From Glycine soja (lineage: Eukaryota; Streptophyta; Magnoliopsida; Fabales; Fabaceae): a stretch of 64,000 nucleotides of DNA. The translations under genes were made by a program, and so were the position numbers. A model generated the notes under the pieces. It was not told where the DNA came from and did not search any database. It saw only the letters and a program-made list of their open reading frames with translations. The DNA lies in contig NC_041002.1 in assembly GCF_004193775.1 (NCBI RefSeq), forward strand, positions 8,202,817 through 8,266,816. The letters are read 5' to 3'. Shown one piece after another: positions 13,684-26,609 of this stretch (positions are counted from its first letter, which is position 1; every line of letters begins with the position of its first letter).

Positions 13684-14211
13684 TCTATAGCTAAGTTTTG
13701 AACAATTTATTTAATTGAGTTCTTTACTGAAAAATTATTAAATAATGATGGGGTACAGCTAATGAGTATAGAAACAACGTTGAGTTGAGTTTTGAGGTTC
13801 GCACATGGGTGGCAGTGGCACAGAGTAATGTAGTAACTTGACAAATTGGAGAAAGTGGGAACCGTATACGATCTAACCTAACAGGACGCGACACGACCCA
13901 ACCCAAAAAACACAACAACACAACCCAAAGCCGCCACGTAATAGTAGAGGACGAGGATGACAACAAGTAAATTATAAAATATCCTTAAAACATCAATTAA
14001 GAAATAAAAAAACCAAATATTTATTATGAAAATCATAAAAAAATTAAATCATAAATAAAATAATTTTATAAATTTTTAACAAATATATATATATATATTT
14101 AAAATTTTTTAATCAATATTTTTAAGATGACACTAATTAACTTTTGTCAATCATCATCATTATTAACGTTAAAGCCACGCGTCCCCTTTCCCATCCCGGG
14201 ATCTTGACCGA

Positions 14212-14317
14212 CACGTGGCGCCCCGTCTGCCCCCACCCTGAATTTGACACGTGTCTCTCCCTCCCTCGACAGCGACCTCATCTCTGCAGTGAAAAATCGT
14301 GTCAGTGTCGCCACGTG
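14212..14317. promoter_or_regulatory. Proximal cluster of three G-box/ABRE motifs
   Basis: CACGTG occurs at 14212-14217, 14248-14253 and 14312-14317, about 85-190 bp upstream of a TATA-like element. The contexts are ACACGTGGCG, ACACGTGTCT and CCACGTGGCA, all matching ABA-response elements bound by ABI5/ABF bZIP factors. The gene encodes an ABI5-binding protein, so the cluster fits ABA-induced negative feedback. The motifs are seen; the regulation is inferred. Confidence 0.7.
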
Positions 14318-14402
14318 GCACCTATGCGTTCCCCTCGCGACACCCACTTGTCTCTTTTTCCTCACTCAACCCGTCACATCCCAGGGGCACTTTCGTCCTC
14401 GG

Positions 14403-14409
14403 ATAAATA
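14403..14409 (+). promoter_or_regulatory. Likely TATA box of the AFP gene
   Basis: ATAAATA lies just upstream of a CT-rich stretch (14415-14500) typical of plant leaders. It is about 540 bp before the start codon and just downstream of the G-box cluster. Confidence 0.5.
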
Positions 14410-14745
14410 TTATTATTCCTCTCTCACTTTCTCTCCTTTTTCTTCCTCTTTCAAACAAAACAAGTTTTTCTTCTTCTTCTTCTGCCCCCATTTTTTTCTC
14501 CTCACTCTCCTTCTCGTTTTCGTTCTCGCGGGTTTTTGTGAAGCCAAAAACTTTCAAGAAAGACAGAATCCGAGTTTGCTTTTTGCTGTTAATTGCTTCG
14601 TGGGGAGAGAGTGGAAGTAAAAGGAGAAAAATTCATTTATTTTCATATTCATTCGAATTAATTGCATTAATTTTAAGAGAAGAAGAAGAACAAAAAAGGA
14701 GCAGTTTTTGCGATCTGGGTGTGCGCTGTTTTTTGGCGTCATTTG

Positions 14746-14964
14746 ATGACAAAGCGTCATCATCATCATCATCATGTTTCGTGTCATGGGTTTTGCTGAT
14801 TTGAATCACCACTCGCCACCCCACCAGGGCTTGTTGTTTTGTGCAGCGCACGCGGGTTGTGTTGTGTGAGGAGCATGCGTTAGAATTAGAACAGCAAGTG
14901 TTGCTACTTCACGATGTTCTATGTGGTTTTGCCTTTGGTAACGTGCATTGATGGAGGATTATAA
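14746..14964 (+). promoter_or_regulatory. Upstream ORFs in the AFP 5' leader
   Basis: At least four upstream ATGs precede the main start: 14746-14799 (18 codons), 14774-14869 (32 codons), 14875 (ATG CGT TAG) and 14914-14964 (17 codons). The last overlaps the main ATG at 14951 in another frame. If they remain in the mature leader they would lower or regulate translation. A leader intron could remove them; I cannot tell from this sequence. Confidence 0.5.
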
Positions 14965-17900
14965 GAAGAACCATCCTTATCAGCAACAGCAACAGCATCA
15001 GCATCAGCAAGAAGAAGAGAAAGAAGTAGTGTGTGAGAAGATGGAGAGGTATCCTAGGGATTTGCTTCAAGGATTTTCCATCAGTGGTGTTGCTACTATT
15101 AGGGATGATAATAACAAAATTAACAATAATAACATGATGCAGCAACAACATCATGTTCTTCATCATCACCATGAGCAGCAGCAACAGCAAGAGCAGCATG
15201 AGGAGGACGATGAAGAGGTTGAGTTGAACCTTGGTCTTTCTCTCGGTGGAAGATTTGGGGTGGACAAGAACGCCAAAAAAAAGAGGCTTTTACGCTCTTC
15301 TTCTGTGGTGGGGACAATGCCTCTGTTCCGGCAGGACGATGCGGTGGCGCCGTCGGCGGCGGCGTTCCCGGCGCTCATGAGGACGTCGTCGCTGCCCACA
15401 GAGACCGAGGAGGAGTGGCGGAGGCGGAAGGAGATGCAGACGCTGCGCCGGATGGAGGCGAAGAGACGCCGCTCGGAGAAGCAGAGGGGTTCCCGGGAGG
15501 TCTTCGCCGGCGCCGGCGAGGAGGTGGAGGCAGGGGGGACTATGGCAATGGGATTCAACAAGTTTGGTTCTTCGGCGGTGGCGGTTCCGCCGCCGGGGTG
15601 GGGTGTTCCGGCAAAGCAAGTTGTTCTTGGTGATGTGTTGGGGAAGGGAAGGGGGTTTCAAGGATTGTTTGGGCAACCATCTTCTCAGGGTTCGGCTGAT
15701 TCTCAAGGAGGAAGCTCTTCATCAATGTCTGAAATGGATAGCAAGGCTTTTCTAGGTAAATTTTGGTTACTCTATATCTGAGTTTAGTACTTTAGTTTAA
15801 TTTTCTCTTGTTTGCATTATTATGTTACCTATTGGTTTTAAGTTGTTGACTTGTGTGTGTTTTGGACTGTTGTTTGTTGATTGAGATTGTGGTTCGCGTT
15901 GCGGTGAGACAGAAAATCTTTGCCGGAAAATGTGGCCATTGCGATTGTGATGCGATGGTAGAGCGTCAAAATGCCTTGAGGTTGCGGCCGCAATTGCGGT
16001 TGCGGACAGCAATTTAAAACCATGATTGAGATTGAGGTTGTGCTGCTTCGTGTGGTGGTGATTGTGTTTTGACCGTGTGATGGTTGATGAGGGCATGTTC
16101 TGATGTGTATTTGTGATTTGCGTATCGTTTTATCTGAGTGGCTTGCTTGTTTTAATGTCTCAATTGGTTATGTGAATTGGTCGCTAACAAGGGTGATGAT
16201 GGAATGGAAATAGTATAAAAGATTTGATTCTGTTGTCATTTGTTCCTTAAGGTACTATTATGGTTTGTTACTTCTAGGGGAACTGAATATTTTTATTCAA
16301 CCATCAACTGTGTTGTTTTATACATGTATTGAAGTTTACTCTACTGAAGTTGTTAACTTGTCAATCTCTTCCCTTAATGTTTTTTATTTTATTTCTTTAT
16401 TTTGGTCACTGAATTTCTGAAAACTTCCAATGGTTATAAACTCGGGGCAATTCTTCCCCCTCCCTTTTTGGTCTCTCATTGTTATGCATTAGTCCCTTTC
16501 TGTATTGAAAAAGATTATTCTTTGTATGTCAAACTGTGTGATTTTGAGGTTTTCTTTTTCACCTCTCTTGCATGGTAGTAGTCACATTTATTCTGACTCT
16601 TTCGTAGTTTCTCTTGCACATGATTGCTGGATAGCATTGTTTGAAGTTATATTTGAATTAATCATGACAGAAAAAAGGAAGAGAAGATACTAGCTTACTT
16701 AATAAGGCCCTTGAATTTATTGGAGCTTATTTGAGATGGTTTGTCACTGTATTTAAGTAAACTGTGGCATTCCTCTAACGTTATGTGTTAGTGCAATTAT
16801 GATTTTACAGGTTTTAGAGTTAATTTACACAGCTTCCTCTAACAGCGTTGAACTGAGCTGTCATTACTAGTTGCTAGATGGGGACAGATAAATATATTAA
16901 ATGTCATGACCCCTTTCTTTTTTTCCATTTCAAACTCTGGTCATTAAAGATAAGCAGTAAAACCACTTATTCCCTATTATTAACATATTTGGAACTACTT
17001 TTTTATTTTTGAAGTAAAAGTGTTTATTGTTTGTTAACAATAAATTGAACCAAACACACACTGTCTGATGTTTTGTTTCTAAGCACCTTCATATGTTCTG
17101 GTAAACTTAAATTTGGGTGGGAAAAAAAGTAATTCAGCGCTCTTTGTATTTTACCTATCTTGGTGTGTCAGAGGTACTCAAATTTGGATTATATATCCTG
17201 GCTCTGGTTTCTAGATGTCAAATGTCTTATAATGCTCACTTATTGAAATTTGAACCATACATTCGATGATGTTATGGAATCTGAAGTTTGGCTAAATTCA
17301 TGGAACTTATTACTTAATCCTTAAATTTTTGTATATTTGTGTCAAGGCAAGAACATTTTTACTGATAATGATACTACTTGCTCTATTTTGGTTGTTAAGC
17401 TTTATGAGACAGTTTCAATGTCATCCTAGTTTCCACCAGATGGTTAGTGTTTGTGCATGCTCACTGATATTGCAAGATCACTGTAATATTGATTTCCCAG
17501 TCTTGTTTGCAACAGATTACTTTGTCATTTTTCTCTTTATTTTTCCTCATTTGTTCTTTCATGATAATATGGGCAAGGGGGAGCCATTGACTGGGTTGGG
17601 TGGATTAAGCCAGGACCATTGCAATATTATGCCTGATGGCATTGTAGGCAACCATTGCGCTAGATATTGTAGGGTTTTTTATTTTTCCTTTATTGTTCTC
17701 TGGTTTTTTTCTGAATCGCACCATCACAATTCTCTTAATCTATTTCACTTGATCTAAATAAATAGGACAGATATTTCTCCGTGTGATAGTTGCAATAAAA
17801 GTATGTCTTGGCAGGTTTGATTGAGTTCACTTCTGAACAATTATAAGGTTTAACACGTGATAATAGCTTCATTTATCAAAACACACTTAAAAAACATTAT

Positions 17901-19155
17901 GGTTTTACTTATGTCAACTAACAAGCCAATGCTAGTGGACTATGTTGGCATGCTCAGGACAGAAAGTATATCATTTAGGATCAATGGCATGCTTCAGGCA
18001 TAGCCGCATATATAGGCGATGTATATCAACCTGTAAGTCGTGGATCGGCAGCCACGTAAATAATCATCAATCCTTATTAGTTCTTAACCTGTAATTTATT
18101 GTTATCATCCTTTGCTGATGGTATAACAAGAATTTTCCTTTCATTGAATAACTGAAATTTCCTGTCCTGGAAGGATCTACTCCATGCCTTGACATTAAAT
18201 TTCTTTTTGAATCCAATATGTGTGTGCATGTACTTGCATTAGATAATATATCTTTGCTGGAATTGTGTATCGGAAATACAATAAATAGTTTGTGTGGAAT
18301 AATCAATAATGAACTTAACCTTTTGTCTGTTTCAGAAGTTCATTCATTTACTTTCTAAATATTCACTGATTGATGTTTATAGCCTGCCATGGATGGTTTA
18401 CTGGAGAATAAAACAAGACATAAATCTAGAAAAGAGAAAGGATCAAAAGGAAGTAGAAATTCACTAGTCTTGGAGCAAGTATACCCTTTCCTGCTTTTGA
18501 TTTCAATGTAGCTTTGTTTCTTTGCTGACCCTTTGTTTGAAGCATCGATTGCTACTTTATGATGTTGGAGCATGTGTGCCTTTGGCTATAATCTATGTTC
18601 TTCCAAAGATGGAATTTGTGGTTGTATATATTCTATAACTTAACTGAAAAAGATGAAAATGAAAGGAAAACCAAACACCAAATTTAAGAAAAAGAAGATG
18701 ATCCTATTTGGCTATGTAACCTGTTCTACCTGACAGGATCAAGTAGCTGTGGTGAAGCAAAAAGCCCTGTTAGTAATCAATCGATGCAAGAACGAAGCAG
18801 CCAGGATCCTGCGGGTTCAGGGGGAAAGATGAATGAGAATGTGACTAGAACTTCCAAAGCTGAGGCGGAGAATCCATCTAGGAAACCCCATCCTGCCCAA
18901 AAAATAACGGGAAGGCACATTGGGACAAACTCAATGGAAGACATGCCTTGTGTATTTACAAAAGGAGATGGTCCTAATGGAAGAAGAATTGAGGGTATCT
19001 TGTACAAATATGGTAAGGGGGAGGAAGTGAGGATCATGTGTGTGTGCCATGGAAACTTCCTCTCTCCAGCTGAGTTTGTTAAGCATGCTGGTGGTGGGGA
19101 TGTCGCATACCCTCTTAGGCACATCGTTGTGAACCCTTCTGCTGCTCCCTTTTAG
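14951..19155 (+). CDS. AFP: Ninja-family / ABI five-binding protein (AFP), two coding exons
   Basis: Exon 1 is 14951-15755 and exon 2 is 18737-19155, joined across a GT-AG intron in phase 1, giving 407 codons. The start is the ATG at 14951; an in-frame TTG precedes it but is not a start in plants. Domains: a His/Gln-rich N-terminus with a YPRDLLQ block (residues about 34-40); the EAR repressor motif LNLGLSL at 92-98, which recruits TOPLESS; a basic nuclear-localisation region around 156-180; a low-complexity Ser/Gly linker; and the conserved C-terminal domain from about 335 (MPCV, GPNG, CVCHG, SPAEF, HAGG, PLRHI), which in this family binds ABI5-type bZIPs or JAZ proteins. The inferred role is a nuclear adaptor repressing ABA (or jasmonate) responses. 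AFP versus NINJA subtype is not resolved, though the ABRE-rich promoter favours AFP. A polyadenylation-type AATGAAA lies near 19273. Confidence 0.9.
15756..18736 (+). other. Intron of the AFP gene (2981 bp)
   Basis: The donor TCTAG|GTAAAT and acceptor TGACAG|GATCAA splice a Gly codon correctly. The intron is T-rich, carries a small MITE, and has no recognisable gene. Open frames inside (for example 17329-17757) lack any motif. Confidence 0.9.
15890..16022. mobile_element. MITE (133 bp) in the AFP intron
   Basis: An exact 12-bp direct repeat TGATTGAGATTG flanks the segment (15878-15889 and 16023-16034). The ends are inverted and imperfect: TGGTT..GTTGC at the left, and GCAATTTAAAACCA at the right, which reads TGGTTTTAAATTGC on the other strand. 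The interior is GC-rich with repeated TTGCGG/CCGCAA. The long target duplication suggests a Mutator-type or similar non-autonomous DNA element. Confidence 0.6.
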
Positions 19156-21619
19156 TGATGGAATTCCCTCTTTCCCTTCAACTATAGGGCTGTAATATAG
19201 GTTAACATTGAGGGAGTAAACATTAGTTTGGCAGTTTCTTTTGTCTTTGTCTCCATTTTTACTTAGCTCTTGAATGAAACAATATTATATATAAACACAT
19301 GCCTCCCTTCTGGAAGGGAGGAATTCCTCACTTCCCCATCTTCATCTGTTTTTTTTGTGTGCCAAGGTGATTGTTGAAGACTGACTTTTTTGAGGCATAC
19401 ATCACTGAGGTAGGTTTTATCTTTTTAAATAAAGTTTGGCAAAATGTATAAACTTGGGATTAAACCCTTGTTGGGACATGTATAAACTATGGCAAAATGT
19501 ATTGGTTTGACATCTCTATTTGTTGTCTTTAGTCATGGTAAAAAAGTGCCTTGCATGTCCTAGCAGGAGAGTTAACCGTTTAACATAAATAATGGCTTAA
19601 AGCAGACTTTTAAAAGTTTTTGCATTTTTAAGTTTTTTCCTTCTAAATAAAGATATGACTGAGAAGGTGGATCAATTGAGGTGTGATTATTCTAACTTAA
19701 GAGATTAGAATTGTCTTCAATAGAAAATATTTGTGGTCTAGACAAAAAAAATCAATTTTTTTTTAAGATGTAAGCTTATTTATTGTAATTCATTTTTTGT
19801 AACGTTTTTTTATTGATAACACGTTAACTCATCCAATCTTTTTTGAAATTTTGTTACTCGTAAAATATAGCTAACACTTTCGTTCAGTTCTTTTTAAAGG
19901 GAGTAATTAAAAGGCTTTTTTTTGCTAGTAATTGAAAAGGTTTTTTGGTTGGAAGGCTTAAAGCAAATACTTTAGTTACTTGCTTATAGGATTAGGGTTG
20001 ATACATCATATCGTGCATTGGGAATTGGGAATAAAAGAAAGTAGAAGTATTTTATGTTTGTTGAAGTTTTGGAAAATCTATTAGCAGTCACATTACTCAT
20101 ATTATGAAAAAAATGTTTTAAGTATTTATATATAAGATTAATTTAGGCTTTAGCCTTTTAATTTTTTATGAATTGATTTTTCTAAATTTGTTTTTTAAAA
20201 AAGTGATTCTTACCATGCGATGTATGTCTGAATAATATGTGTTATGTCAGTATCATTTTAAGATGACATGATAAATTTATATAGTGACCAATATGTTTTT
20301 CAAAACTTAACTTTTCAAGATTAAAATTAATATAAAAATTTAAGAATGGATTTTCAAATCATTATATTTGAAGAAATTAATAAACATACAAAAAATAACT
20401 ATAAGTTTAAATTATTACCAAGCCATATAATAAAATTTGAACGATCGGTGTAAATTATTTTTGAAAGAAATACATAAAGCCTTTTTTTTTCTAGAATAAA
20501 GTGTAGATATTGCTAAATTTCCATGAATATATACAGTAGTTAGCAATTTTTTTTACCACAGTATATTATTAGCAATTATATTATATTTATGTGCGTGTGA
20601 TTTAATTCCACTTGTCTTTTTTTATATTTTTCAAAATAAAACTTCCAATATTTTAAAATAATCAACACAACAATTGTTAGAGTAACCACATTCATGTCAA
20701 ACCTACCTATAGTAACCAGTGGGGTCCGAGATTTTATTTTGAGGGTAAAGGCAAATTTTAGTTTCTTTTTTCAAAAGCAAACATGAAAAGTTTTATACGC
20801 GCGTGTGCCCTTTCCCTCTACCCCTAGCTATTAATCTTTTCGATGATGATATGAAACTATGAAAGTAATTTCTCATCATGTTGTGTTGGGACCAAACTTT
20901 AAGCTTTGGTTTGTAATTAATTACTTATCCGTTGGCTTGACACTGAAGTTGACAAGAGGTTAATATCGAGCACAGAAATTCATCTGTCGTATCTTCATGA
21001 TCTGGTCATGATATTATTTACATTGACATACCTAAATAATATCTCAATCATGGATTTGAAAAATCTAAAGTTGGCATGCATTTTTCTGTGTTCTCTACTT
21101 CTTGTACTATTATTTTCTAAAGATGATAGTGATATTTTATATGTTTATTAAACTACAGAAGGTAACAAAATGAACTTTCTAAAGTGGCTAAACATCATGC
21201 ATCATATTTGTGTATGTGTGCTACTTGCTTTCCCTAAGGTCATCATCACCATCATTGGGTGTTTTTTTCTTTCTTTTTTAAAGAATATAATGTAAGATAG
21301 AGACAGCTATTTTCTTCCCCAACAAAGGAAACTTTTCCTTTACAAGGGATGCTACCTAATTTTCAAGGTTAACATAGGATGACACGATTTTAAGAAACTT
21401 TAAAAGGAAGGTGCGTTGGTATTTGTGCATGAATGTCGAATAGAGCATCGATCCTTGCAAAGCAAATTAAACCCTATTTTACGCGTGTCATTTTTTCAAA
21501 CCCGAACTGATTAATTAATTAAAGGGAACGGAATTAAAAAAGTTACTAATATCAAACAAGGTAGCACTATATGGGTTGCTTTTGAGCTGTTTGACTCAAT
21601 AGGATGGCTTATCATGTTG

Positions 21620-21621
<2 letters not shown>

Positions 21622-21673
<52 letters not shown>
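21622..21673. repeat. (TA)n microsatellite
   Basis: About 26 uninterrupted TA dinucleotides. Confidence 0.97.
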
Positions 21674-21675
<2 letters not shown>

Positions 21676-22790
21676 ACGCTCAAAAGGACATTTTATTCTA
21701 TGCTTCTTCTGATTTATACAGATACAAATAGGATATACACAAAGAAAAATCATATAGTAATAGTCATTACGTTTGCTTAATTTCATTGATATAGATTTTT
21801 TGAAACAAAAATAGATACTCTAAATGTAAATTAATACAGTCACCAAAAATCTAAATTAATAGAAGAAAATTCTGTTGATATAATGGAAATTAATGTATAT
21901 TATATTTCACTTGTTATAATTATTGTATATCATATTAATATTACAAAATCAAAATTAAATAATTGAACATAAGTGGTTAATATGCTGAAGTTAATATTGA
22001 ATTATTTGGGTAGTGTCCGAATTCAATTCTTGACAGAAACAATTTTGATCAAGCTTTACTTACCTCTTAAAAGAACACCAAATTAGTTAAAGTCCATTTT
22101 TCAAAATAAACTGAAGTATTTAGACAAAAAATATTAATACTACCAAAAACTACTCTCATTTACTAACAAAAAAGTGTCAGATGTTCCTTAAAAAGGTGTC
22201 AGATTAAAATTTTTTATTTAACAAAAACTAAATTATTATTATTATTATTGAGTTAAAATTTCTAACGGAAGTTCTTATAATTGTTTTGAATTATCAAAAT
22301 GTTCCCATACTATTGAGAAAAAATGCTTATGAACTTTTAAATTTTATATGAATTTACAAGATTTTTGGATAATTTATGAAGGATGATTTCAAATTTCATA
22401 AGATCCTTTAAATCAAGAATAACTATGTTAATTCTTATTAGGTTGCTAGTGAGTATTTTTTATTTTTTATTTTTTACTTGTCACACATAATTATTGATTC
22501 ACACGAATGACGTGATGATCTTAGACTAATAGGAAGAAAAATTACTACTAATATTACTTCAACTAACTTCAAAACTTTAAAAATTATAAAGGACAAGCAA
22601 ATAACTGAATAAGCAGTTGTGGGTTTATATATAGTTTCACTGTCAAAATATTTTTTTAGTAAGCAAATAAATTTTATTAACAATTAAGGGATAGTTAAAT
22701 CCAATTAATACACCGAAGTATAACTCCTTCCCCTAGTTACAACACCGCGGTAACACATAAAATCTAAATTAGAAAGCACGTATATAATTA

Positions 22791-22935
22791 AAACGGTGAC
22801 AAATAATCCTTATTAGTGACTGTGTGCGTATGTATAAAACAGTGACAAAGTAGCCCTTGTTAGAGTGTGTGTACACGCGCATGGGTGTAATACAGTGACA
22901 AGTAACCCTTATTAATGTTTGTGTTATAAAACTAA
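22791..22935. repeat. Degenerate tandem repeat, about 55-60 bp, three copies
   Basis: Three successive copies share a core AGTGACAAgTA-ccCTTaTTAG followed by a GT-rich stretch and TATAAAAC-like end. The copies differ at many positions, so the array is old. Confidence 0.5.
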
Positions 22936-23274
22936 GAGCTACATCCAACTGATCTAAGACCAAGAGCTCTAAAAACAGTAACATTTTACACACAGGTTTC
23001 AAATCAAGTATTTTTTTAACCCTATGCCTCTTCTGGATTTCTCATACACAAAAAATTGTTAAGGCAACTCACTTGAGTGAAAGTATGAAAATAAAGGGTA
23101 CTAACAATCTCTTTACAAAGAGTTATATGAAAATGAGAGTTCTATTAGAAACTATGAAATGATTCGTTTGATTTACTTATTGTTTATTTTCTTCAACATT
23201 AATGACTTATATATGACTTGATAAATAATTCGTTGAGAAATAACAATTTTCCCTTTTTGATATGCATTTAAAAC

Positions 23275-23557
23275 TGTTGATGTATGCTGTAATTCAGTTA
23301 ATTAGTTATGAGTTAGTTAATAATTCATTTTGAAGTTAGTTTGATAGCTATAAAGTTTGTTATAGTTACATGTACAGTGTGTATAAAAATAATAGTGATT
23401 ATTAATGAGAAACATGAGAGTGCAGAATTTTTTTTTTTCAGAATTCTAAGTCCCCTCTATTTTCTCTTAATCAATTCCTTCATCATCTTCTCTTATTCTC
23501 TGACATAGAGTGATAGTGAGTAGTGTGAGTGCGTATGAGAACTTTATTGTTCCAACA
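23275..23557 (+). repeat. Copia-1 5' LTR (283 bp)
   Basis: TGTTGATG...CCAACA. It includes TATAAAAAT near 23380. It differs from the 3' copy by many substitutions and small indels. Confidence 0.9.
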
Positions 23558-26177
23558 AACTGGTATTCGGAGTTGAAGTTCAAGATCCCTGGATACCGAA
23601 ATTGAGATGGCTTCCTCGAATGGAAATTTTTTAGCATCCATGCCTGTTCTCATAGGCAAGAACTATGATGATTGGTGTGCTCAGATGAAGATAATCTTTT
23701 GATTGCAAGATGTGACAGAAGTGGTGCAAGAAGGGGTTCAAGAACATGAAAAGAACCTAACTGATGCATAGAAGGTGGCTCACCGTGATTTGATGAAAAG
23801 AAATGTAAAGACATTGTCCATTATTCATCAGTGTGTAGATGCAGATAATTTCCAGAAAATTAGATCTGCTGATACTACAAAGAAGGCACGGGATACTCTA
23901 GAGAAATCCTATGCAAGGGATAGCAAACTCAAGAAGGTGAAGTTGCAGACCTTGAGAAGGCAATATGAACTTCTACAAATGAGTGATCAGGAAAGCATTA
24001 GTGAGTTCTTTTCTCGAATCTTGGCAATTACAAATCAAATGAATGCTTATGGTGACAAACAATCAGACTTAGGGATCATTGACAAGGTATTAAGAACCTT
24101 GACACCAAGATTCGATCATATAGTGGTGGCAATTGAGCAAGGCCAGGATCTTGAAGAAATGAAGATCGAAGAATTGCAAGGAATACTTGAAGCTCAAGAG
24201 ATGAGGCTCAATGAAAGAAAGTCACAAAGATTAACTGAGCAAGCTATGCAAACCCAAACAACCAAAGGGAAAAACTATGATGGTGGCAAGAATAAGAAGG
24301 GAAAGGGAAAGTGGAAGAACAATAAGTGGAAGGGGTCAGGTGAGGGCTCCAGTAGTTCTGGAAATCATAACCAGAATGAAGAAACTGACAAGAAAAGTGG
24401 AGGGAATCACAAAGTAGGCAAGAAGAAATTCAACAAGAAAAGGATTCAATGCTATAATTGTCAGAAATGGGGACATTGTGCAGATGAATGCAAAAATAAA
24501 AGGGTTCCAAGAAATACAGATAAGGCTCAATTGGCACAAGATGAAGATTCTGACTCTGATAAAGTGTTACTAATGGAAACTAAAAACTCAGAAGAAGACA
24601 ATGTTAATCTGTGGTATCTTGACACAGGCTGTTCCAATCACATGACTGGACATAGAGAGTGGTTTGTAAACATTGATGATAAGGTGAAGAGTAAGATCAA
24701 GTTTGCAGATAAGAGTTTTGTAACTGTAGAAGGCATTGGAAAGGTGATGATTCAGAGGAATGGTGGATAACACTCATTTATCAATGATGTGCTATATGTT
24801 CCCAATATGAAGAATAATTTGCTGAGTTTGAGACAATTGCTAGAAAATGGCTACTCAATGCAGATGGAGGACAATCAACTGAAGATGTTTGATAGCAATA
24901 GGAGGTTGATTCTAAAAGTCCCTTTCTCAAGAAACAGAACATTCAAGATTGGAATTCAAATTGCAAAATTTCAATGCTTGGCTGCTTCTATAAGTGATGA
25001 AAGCTGGATGTGGCATCACAGGTTTGGTCATCTAAATTTCAGGAGTTTAAGTGAATTGAAAAGTAAGAAAATGGTTCATGGTCTCCCTCAAATTGAGATA
25101 CCAAAACAATTGTGTGTTGAGTGCTGTGTGTCAAAGCAACCAAGGAATTCTTTCAAGTCAGAAATTCCAATCAGATCCAAAAGAAAGCTTGAAGTGATCT
25201 ATTCTGATGTGTGTGGTCCTTTTGAAGTGAAATCCCTAAGAGGTAACAATTACTTTGTGTCATTCATTGATGAATTTATTAGAAAAATGTGGATCTATCT
25301 CATTAAGCAAAAAAGTGAAGTGTTTAACATCTTTAAGAAGTTTAAGTTGTTGAGTGAAAAGTAGAGTGATAAGGTAATCAAAGTGCTTAGAACAGATGGA
25401 GGTGGTGAGTATAACTCACATGAATTTCAAGTATTTTGTGATGAAGAGGGAATAATTCATGAAGTGACATCTCCCTATACACCTCAACATAATGGTGTTG
25501 CTGAGATAAGAAATAGAACCATTTTGAACATGGCCAGGAGCATGATGAAAGGGAAGGGAATGCCTCATTACTTTTGGAGAGGCAACTTCTACTGCTGTGT
25601 ATATTTTGAACATATGTCCTTTTAAGAGATTGCAGGGATACACACCTGAAGAAGCATGGTAAAAAAAGAAGCCTAGTGTGAGTCATTTCAGAATATTTGG
25701 TTCATTGTGGTTTAAGTATGTGCCTGAGCATATCAGAAAGAAACTTAATGATAAGGCTGAACCAATGATACTCATTGGATATCATCCAACCGGTGCCTAC
25801 AAGTTGTATGATCCTAGAATGAGGAAGATTGTGATTAGTAGAGATGTCTTGATAAATGAAACAAAGGACTGAAATTGGGAAATAAAAGCTGCTGACAATG
25901 GTGAAAGAAAGGTGATTGTGAACCTTGAAGACAAACATAGTGAAGATGATGTACCATCAGGTGGAGAGCAACTCGGAAGGTCACAAAGAGGGAGACAAGT
26001 ACCACAAACACTCAGAGAGTATGAATTGTATCCTGATACAGCAATCACTGCAGAAGGGGATTTTGTGCACTTTGCTCTACTTGTTGAATCAGAACTAATA
26101 AGTCATGATGAAGCCTCACAAAGTTCACATTGGAGAGCAACTATGGAAGAAGAATTAAGATCAATTAAGAAGAACCA

Positions 26178-26609
26178 TGTTGTACATTTTAGTGTAATTG
26201 ATCTCTTTATTATGTTAAAATAAGAGTGCACACTTGTTTTAATGTAATAACGAGATGTTCGGTTTAGGCAAAGGTTGGAAGTTACATGGAAGTTACTAAA
26301 ACTTCCATCAACGGTTGGAAGTTACATGGAAGTTACTAAAACTTCCATCAACGGCAATTTTTAAAAATAAATAACTTCCATCAACCGCCAAAAACCACCT
26401 GTTCTTTGATTATAAATAATCATCCTGGTTCAGAAAGCATAACATGTGAAAAACATACAAGACCAAAACAAAACTCTTGAATTATAATCTTCTGATTTTA
26501 TCCGATTGAACAATTTTGGTTGAACCCCGAAATTTGATTCAATCTGAAAGTGTTTATACACGACTTCAGATTTATCCAGGATTATCTCGATTTTCAAAAT
26601 TAACCAACA
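26178..26609. mobile_element. Solo LTR (432 bp) nested in Copia-1 reverse transcriptase
   Basis: The insert begins TGTTGTACATT and ends ACCAACA. An exact 5-bp duplication AACCA flanks it (26173-26177 and 26610-26614). Excising it rejoins the RT coding frame. It contains TATAAATA near 26421 and an exact 40-bp tandem duplication (26273-26312 and 26313-26352) built on GGAAGTTAC and ACTTCCAT segments. Confidence 0.88.
26273..26352. repeat. Exact 40-bp tandem duplication in the nested LTR
   Basis: Two identical 40-bp units lie head to tail upstream of the TATA box. A shorter inverted-sense partial copy (ACTTCCATCAAC) follows at about 26381. The position, upstream of TATA in U3, suggests an enhancer-like duplication. 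Confidence 0.85.

Larger units (their letters stand above)
19300..23274. other. AT-rich intergenic DNA downstream of AFP
   Basis: No gene found in about 4 kb after the AFP 3' UTR. It contains a TA run (21622-21673) and a degenerate short tandem repeat (22791-22935). Confidence 0.6.

Noticed and set aside
14144..14804. Open frames of 158 and 186 residues upstream of AFP
   Set aside because: They cover the promoter and the leader, including the TATA box and the G-box cluster, and have no recognisable domain.
17329..17757. 142-residue open frame in the AFP intron
   Set aside because: Starts with a hydrophobic T-rich translation, no motif, lies wholly in the spliced intron.
18777..19124. Minus-strand frames opposite AFP exon 2
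   Set aside because: Shadows of the conserved coding exon.
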